A stretch of DNA of 64,000 nt, from the NCBI RefSeq assembly GCF_001676725.1, contig NZ_CP016172.1:1550001-1614000 (forward strand). The letters are read 5' to 3'. This DNA comes from Bordetella flabilis. Lineage in GTDB: Bacteria > Pseudomonadota > Gammaproteobacteria > Burkholderiales > Burkholderiaceae_B. Shown piece after piece: positions 59,588-64,000 of this stretch (position 1 is its first letter; each line of letters opens with the position of its first letter). The notes beneath the pieces were generated by a model. The model did not search any database. It was not told the DNA's origin and saw only the letters and a program-made list of their open reading frames with translations. A program made the translations under genes and the position numbers.

Positions 59588-61978
59588 TCAGGAGGTCCAG
59601 GTCCAGTCCCGGATGTCGTCGCGATCGATGCCCTCGGTGTGCGCGAATTCCAGGTGGTCAATGATCTGGTCGCGCAGCCATTCCTTCACATGGGCGCCTC
59701 GCAGCCGCAGTTCCGGCACATGGTCGATGGCCTTCATCGCCAGGTGGAAGCGGTCCACCTCGTTGACGATGGCCAGCTCGAAAGGCGTGTTGATGTTGCC
59801 GCGCTCCCGGTAGCCATGCACATGGATGTTGTCGTGATTGTGGCGCCGGTACGTGAGCTTGTGCACCAGCGCGGGGTAGGCGTGGAAATTGAAGATCACC
59901 GGTTTGCCGATGGTGAACAGGGTATCGAAGTCGCGATCGGGCAGGCCATGCGGGTGCTCGGTGTCCGGCAGCAGGCGGAAGAGGTCCACCACATTCACGA
60001 AGCGGATCTTCAGTCCGGGGAATTTGTCCTTCAGTATCTGCACGGCGGCCAGGGCTTCCATGGTGGCCACGTCGCCGGCGCAGGCCATGACGAGATCGGG
60101 CTCCGCGCCTTGGTCGGTCGACGCCCATTCCCAGATGCCGATGCCCTTGGTGCAGTGCCTGACTGCCGTATCCATGTCCAGGTATTGCAGGTGCGGCTGC
60201 TTGTCCGCGACGATGACGTTCACATAATCGCGCGTGCGCAGGCAGTGGTCGGCGACGCTCAACAGGCAGTTCGCGTCCGGCGGCAGGTAGACACGGACGA
60301 TCTCCGGGCTCTTGTTGCAGACGACGTCGAGAAATCCCGGGTCCTGGTGCGTGAAGCCGTTGTGGTCCTGGCGCCAGACCAGGGAGGTGATCAAAATATT
60401 GATAGAGGGGATGGGCGCGCGCCACGCCAGCTCCAGCTTGGCCTTCTCCAGCCATTTCGCATGCTGGTTGAACATCGAGTCGATGACGTGGACGAATGCC
60501 TCATAGCTGGCGAAAAAGCCATGGCGACCGGTCAGCACATAGCCTTCGAACCACCCTTCCAGGGTATGTTCGCTAAGCATTTCCATGACCCTGCCGTCGG
60601 GCGCCAGTTCCCCGCCGTCCTGGTCTTCCGGCAGCATGGAAGCCATCCAGGTCTTCGGGGACGCCTCGTAGACGGCCGTCAGTTTGTTGCTCGCCGTCTC
60701 GTCGGGGCCGAACAGGCGAAAGTTCGTCATGTTGCGTCGCATGACATCGCGCAGCAGGCCGCCCAGCACCTGCGTCGATGAAAGATAGCGCTGTCCCGGG
60801 GCAGGGACATCGACGGCGTAGCCGCGGAAGGCCGGCATGTCCAGGTCCTTGCACAGCAGGCCGCCGTTGGCGTGCGGGTTGGCGCTGATGCGGCGGTCGC
60901 CGCACGGCGCCAGCGCGCGCAGCCCCGGCACCGGCGCGCCGCGCTCGTCGAACAGTTCCTCGGGCCGATAGCTGCGCATCCAGTCTTCCACGATTTTCAG
61001 GCTCTCGGGATTCGTGGCCGGGTCCGTGACCGGAACCTGGTGCGCGCGCCAGAAGTTCGCAACGTGGTGGCCGTCTACCATCCTCGGCCCGGTCCACCCC
61101 TTGGGTGAACGCAGGACGATCATGGGCCAGCGCGGGCGCCGCAGGTCGCCCCCGGTGCGGGCGCGCTGCTGGATCTCCTGGATTTCATCGATGCAGCGCT
61201 CCAGCGTGGCCGCCATCTCGCGATGCATCCGTTCGGGGTCGTCGCCTTCCACGAAATAAGGGCGGTGGCCGTAGCCTTCCAACAGCGAAGTCAGTTCCTC
61301 GTGCGGTATGCGGGCCAGGATGGTCGGATTCGCAATCTTGTAGCCATTCAGGTGCAGGATGGGAAGCACGGCGCCGTCGCGCGCCGGATTCAGGAATTTG
61401 TTGGAATGCCAGGACGTGGCCAGCGGGCCGGTCTCCGCTTCGCCGTCGCCGATCATCACGGCCGCGATCAAGTCCGGATTGTCGAACACTGCGCCATAAC
61501 CGTGGGAAAGGCTATAGCCCAGCTCGCCGCCTTCATGGATGGAGCCCGGCGTTTCGGGCGTGCAGTGCGAGCCTATTCCGCCAGGAAAGGAAAACAGGCG
61601 GAAGAAGCGCTGCATCCCGTCGGCGTCCTGGCTGCGGTCCGGATAGATTTCGGAATAGCGGCCTTCCAGGTAGGCATGGGCCAGCGTGGCTGGCGCGCCA
61701 TGCCCCGGGCCCGCGAGGTAAATCACGTTGAGATCGTGCTGGCGGATCAGCCGATTCAGGTGGACCAGCGCAAAGGTCTGGCCGGGGTCGGACCCCCAAT
61801 GCCCCAACAGCCGGCGCTTGATATGCTCGGCCGCAAGCGGTTCACGCAGCAGGGGATTTGCGCGCAAGTAAATCATTCCCACAGCCAGGTAGTTGCAGGC
61901 GCGCCAGTAGGCGTCCAGGGCCTCGATTTCGCCATCGTCGAGCGGCTTCGCCTGTGCGGGCGTCGTGGCGTGGTCCAT
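59588..61978 (-). CDS. xfp: xylulose-5-phosphate/fructose-6-phosphate phosphoketolase
   Basis: 796 residues, normal for the family. A thiamine-diphosphate enzyme that splits xylulose 5-phosphate (or fructose 6-phosphate) with phosphate to acetyl phosphate plus glyceraldehyde 3-phosphate (or erythrose 4-phosphate). Signatures: [53 protein letters not shown] in family spacing, TPP loop [19 protein letters not shown], and [13 protein letters not shown]. The ATG at 61978 is preceded by AAGGAG. With acetate kinase it yields ATP by substrate-level phosphorylation. Confidence 0.96.
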   Translation of the reverse strand: MDHATTPAQAKPLDDGEIEALDAYWRACNYLAVGMIYLRANPLLREPLAAEHIKRRLLGHWGSDPGQTFALVHLNRLIRQHDLNVIYLAGPGHGAPATLAHAYLEGRYSEIYPDRSQDADGMQRFFRLFSFPGGIGSHCTPETPGSIHEGGELGYSLSHGYGAVFDNPDLIAAVMIGDGEAETGPLATSWHSNKFLNPARDGAVLPILHLNGYKIANPTILARIPHEELTSLLEGYGHRPYFVEGDDPERMHREMAATLERCIDEIQEIQQRARTGGDLRRPRWPMIVLRSPKGWTGPRMVDGHHVANFWRAHQVPVTDPATNPESLKIVEDWMRSYRPEELFDERGAPVPGLRALAPCGDRRISANPHANGGLLCKDLDMPAFRGYAVDVPAPGQRYLSSTQVLGGLLRDVMRRNMTNFRLFGPDETASNKLTAVYEASPKTWMASMLPEDQDGGELAPDGRVMEMLSEHTLEGWFEGYVLTGRHGFFASYEAFVHVIDSMFNQHAKWLEKAKLELAWRAPIPSINILITSLVWRQDHNGFTHQDPGFLDVVCNKSPEIVRVYLPPDANCLLSVADHCLRTRDYVNVIVADKQPHLQYLDMDTAVRHCTKGIGIWEWASTDQGAEPDLVMACAGDVATMEALAAVQILKDKFPGLKIRFVNVVDLFRLLPDTEHPHGLPDRDFDTLFTIGKPVIFNFHAYPALVHKLTYRRHNHDNIHVHGYRERGNINTPFELAIVNEVDRFHLAMKAIDHVPELRLRGAHVKEWLRDQIIDHLEFAHTEGIDRDDIRDWTWTS

Positions 61979-62184
61979 TGTGCGTACTCCTTCACCGGGC
62001 GCAGCCGGCATCGGCGTGGGACAGCAAACCAGCGGCGGCAGCAAAGCCCATGCCATGTGGTGCCATGGCGCCCTTTGCCGTGGGTGGCGGCGGAAGTAAC
62101 ATCGTGCGGCCGCGGCGGCATCCTGGCAAGCCCGGATGGCGCTCGCCGCGTCCGGCACGTCGTCCTTTACATTGTGGAACGTCG

Positions 62185-63372
62185 ATGAACAGCGTAGCGA
62201 GACAAATCGAGATACCGGCCCTCTACATGCGAGGCGGCACGAGCAAGGGCGTCTTTTTTCTTCCGCACCATCTGCCGGCCGACCCGGCACGGCGTGACGC
62301 GGTACTGCTGCGGGTGGCGGGCAGCCCCGATCCCTATGGAAAGCAGATCGACGGCATGGGCGGCGCGACATCGAGCACCAGCAAGGTTGTCATCGTCGGC
62401 CCCAGCAGCCGTCCTGATTGCGATGTCGATTACTGGTTCGGGCAGGTGGCCATCGGCCAGGCCCTGGTCGACTGGAGCGGTAACTGCGGCAACCTGACGT
62501 CGGCGGTCGGCCCTTTCGCGGTCCACCGGGGCCTGGTGCAGGCACCCGCGGACGGCGTTGCCACGGTACGCATCTGGCAGGCCAACATCCAGCGCAGGAT
62601 CATCGCGCAAGTGCCGATGCGGGATGGGCAGGTGCAGGAGCTGGGGGACTTCGAGCTCGATGGCGTGACCTTCCCTGCCGCGGAGATCCCGATCACATTC
62701 CTCGATCCCGGCGCGGCGGGCGATGCGCACGGCGCCGGCATGTTCCCGACGGGCCGACCCATCGACAGGATCGAGGTTCCCGGCGTGGGGACGATCGAGG
62801 CGACGCTGATCGATGCAGGAAATCCCGCGGTGTTCGTGGACGCCGCGGCGCTGGGGCTGACAGGCACGGAGAACCAGGCCCGTGTGAACGGCGACGCGCC
62901 GCTGCTCGCCAGATTGGAGGCCGTACGTGCGCACGCCGCGGTGGCGATGGGCGCAGCGCGCACAGCGGAGGAGGCAAGCAGCACGCGGCAGCATACGCCC
63001 AAGCTGGCCTTCTTCGGGCCGCCGGTGGACTATGTCGCGTCCAGCGGCAGTCCGGTCGGGGCCGCGCAGATCGATGTCGTCGCGCGCATCATGTCCATGG
63101 GCCAGCTGCATCACGCGATGACCGGCACGGGTGCCGTCGCGATCGCCGCGGCCGCGGCGGTGCCCGGGACCATCGTCAGCCGTATTCTCGGCGGCGCGCG
63201 CGCCAGCCTGTGTTTCGGACACGCATCCGGACGGCTGCGCGTCGGCGCCGAGGCGCAGGAACGCGCGGGGCAGTGGGCCGTCACCAAGGTGACCTTGAGC
63301 CGCAGCGCCCGCAGGCTGATGGCGGGCACGGTATTCGTGCCGGCCTCCTTGATGGAGGTGGATCAGGCGTAG
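62185..63372 (+). CDS. PrpF-family isomerase (2-methylaconitate/4-oxalomesaconate type)
   Basis: 395 residues of the DapF-fold PrpF family, which shifts double bonds in tricarboxylates such as 2-methylaconitate or 4-oxalomesaconate. Signatures: [32 protein letters not shown] (with the Lys used in PrpF), [18 protein letters not shown] (with the Cys). No prpB/C/D or gallate genes lie alongside, so the substrate is undetermined. The last ten bases overlap the tail of the convergent sensor-kinase gene. Confidence 0.9.
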   Translation: MNSVARQIEIPALYMRGGTSKGVFFLPHHLPADPARRDAVLLRVAGSPDPYGKQIDGMGGATSSTSKVVIVGPSSRPDCDVDYWFGQVAIGQALVDWSGNCGNLTSAVGPFAVHRGLVQAPADGVATVRIWQANIQRRIIAQVPMRDGQVQELGDFELDGVTFPAAEIPITFLDPGAAGDAHGAGMFPTGRPIDRIEVPGVGTIEATLIDAGNPAVFVDAAALGLTGTENQARVNGDAPLLARLEAVRAHAAVAMGAARTAEEASSTRQHTPKLAFFGPPVDYVASSGSPVGAAQIDVVARIMSMGQLHHAMTGTGAVAIAAAAAVPGTIVSRILGGARASLCFGHASGRLRVGAEAQERAGQWAVTKVTLSRSARRLMAGTVFVPASLMEVDQA

Positions 63373-64000
63373 TCGCTGTCATCCGGCGCCGTATCGAGCC
63401 AGACGCGTACGGAGCGCGACAACGCGGCCAATTCCTCGAGGACCGCCCTGCACGGCGCTTCGGCTGGGTCGTTGGCCGCGCCCGTGTCGGGCCGCGCACT
63501 GGGGCCGGCCCGGCGGTCGCCGGCCGGCGTGTCCAGGTTGATGTCCGTTCCGGTGTCGACCGCCGTGCCGCTGTCCAGCGCATCCTGGGCGGCCATGCAG
63601 GCGTTGGCCAGCGATGTCGCGGCCACCATGCGGGCGACGCCGCTGATCGCATGGAGTACCGCCTTGACGGCCCGCGGGGATTGCGCCCGCAACGCGTCCT
63701 CGAGCGCCGCGCCGTCGCGCTCGTTCGCGTCGAGCAGCTCGGCCAGGAAGCGCTCGGCCAATGTCGCGTCCCCGTCCGCCAGCGCCGCGATGGCGCCGAG
63801 GTCGAAACCGGGATCTTCGCGACACGCGCCAGATGTCGGCTGCGCGCACGGCAGCCGTTGCGCCAGCTTCTGGCGCAGCCCCTCCAGCGTCACGGGCTTG
63901 AACAGGCAGGCGTCCATGCCCGCCTGGCGACAGCGCTCGACCTCGCTATGCTGCGCATTGGCCGTGTAGGCCCATATCGTGCAGGGGAGGCGCCGGCGGT
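63363..64000 (-). CDS. BvgS-like hybrid sensor kinase, receiver/Hpt C-terminal part
   Basis: The gene runs off the right edge; 211 C-terminal residues are visible. They start at the end of a receiver domain (AYTANAQHSEVERCRQAGMD, then ACLFKPVTLEGLRQKLAQRL with its conserved Lys). A histidine phosphotransfer domain follows (FDLGAIAALADGDATLAERFLAELLD, phosphoacceptor His in VLHAISGVARMVAA), then a short polar tail. This receiver-Hpt ending, with the AYTANA..AGM.xCLFKPV wording, is that of BvgS/EvgS multi-step phosphorelay kinases. The sensor and kinase domains lie outside the window. Confidence 0.85.
   Translation of the reverse strand, partial: RRRLPCTIWAYTANAQHSEVERCRQAGMDACLFKPVTLEGLRQKLAQRLPCAQPTSGACREDPGFDLGAIAALADGDATLAERFLAELLDANERDGAALEDALRAQSPRAVKAVLHAISGVARMVAATSLANACMAAQDALDSGTAVDTGTDINLDTPAGDRRAGPSARPDTGAANDPAEAPCRAVLEELAALSRSVRVWLDTAPDDSDYA

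Overview
The window is GC-rich DNA with dense gene packing, three tripartite-tricarboxylate (Bug/TctC-type) periplasmic receptors without membrane partners nearby, a PXPV-repeat protein and the end of a BvgS-like hybrid sensor kinase. Together these point to a Bordetella/Achromobacter-type Alcaligenaceae (Burkholderiales), probably an environmental Bordetella. This is an inference from gene content; no database search was possible.

Layout. 1-6.5 kb holds housekeeping genes: the 5' end of an M16 peptidase, an ExbD-like periplasmic protein, a GNAT acetyltransferase, a MoxR/VWA pair, two small c-type cytochromes, a DUF1841 protein and icd. 6.5-8.7 kb has two divergent small regulators around a 19-bp inverted repeat, then a TorF-type outer-membrane protein. 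8.9-17.3 kb is a complete kdpFABCDE potassium-uptake locus on the minus strand. It includes a 32-residue ORF overlapping kdpF and two tandem KdpE-like boxes upstream. 17.9-20.5 kb is a DUF4212/sodium-solute symporter pair, followed by an EmrE-type exporter, an Smr protein and trxB.

22.5-25.5 kb (ftsK-lolA) and 40.2-42.9 kb (rarA-serS) are two halves of a commonly conserved neighbourhood. They are separated here by about 14.6 kb of catabolic genes. The first part is a CoA-transferase/Bug/acyl-CoA dehydrogenase group with a divergent LysR regulator. The second is a nine-gene minus-strand operon encoding a D-serine-dehydratase-like PLP enzyme, a Dpp/Opp-type ABC importer, an RpiR regulator, an N-acyl-D-amino-acid deacylase and RidA. 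This reads as one system for importing, deacylating and deaminating D-amino-acid derivatives and detoxifying the enamine product.

43-55 kb is accessory metabolism: a PXPV/His-rich exported protein; a two-subunit molybdenum hydroxylase with a ModA-like protein, a Bug receptor and an FAH-family enzyme, divergent from a GntR regulator; a DUF1348/TetR pair; an isopenicillin-N-synthase-like protein that seems to have lost its HxD iron ligands; and a GntR/Bug/NodB-fold hydrolase operon. 55.3-62 kb, on the minus strand, holds phosphoketolase, acetate kinase, a small hydrophilic protein and a bd-type oxidase (cydA, cydB, DUF2474), suited to low oxygen or respiratory stress. The window ends with a PrpF-family isomerase and the receiver/Hpt end of a BvgS-like kinase. 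I saw no tRNA, rRNA, CRISPR array, insertion sequence or phage genes, and no clearly broken genes.
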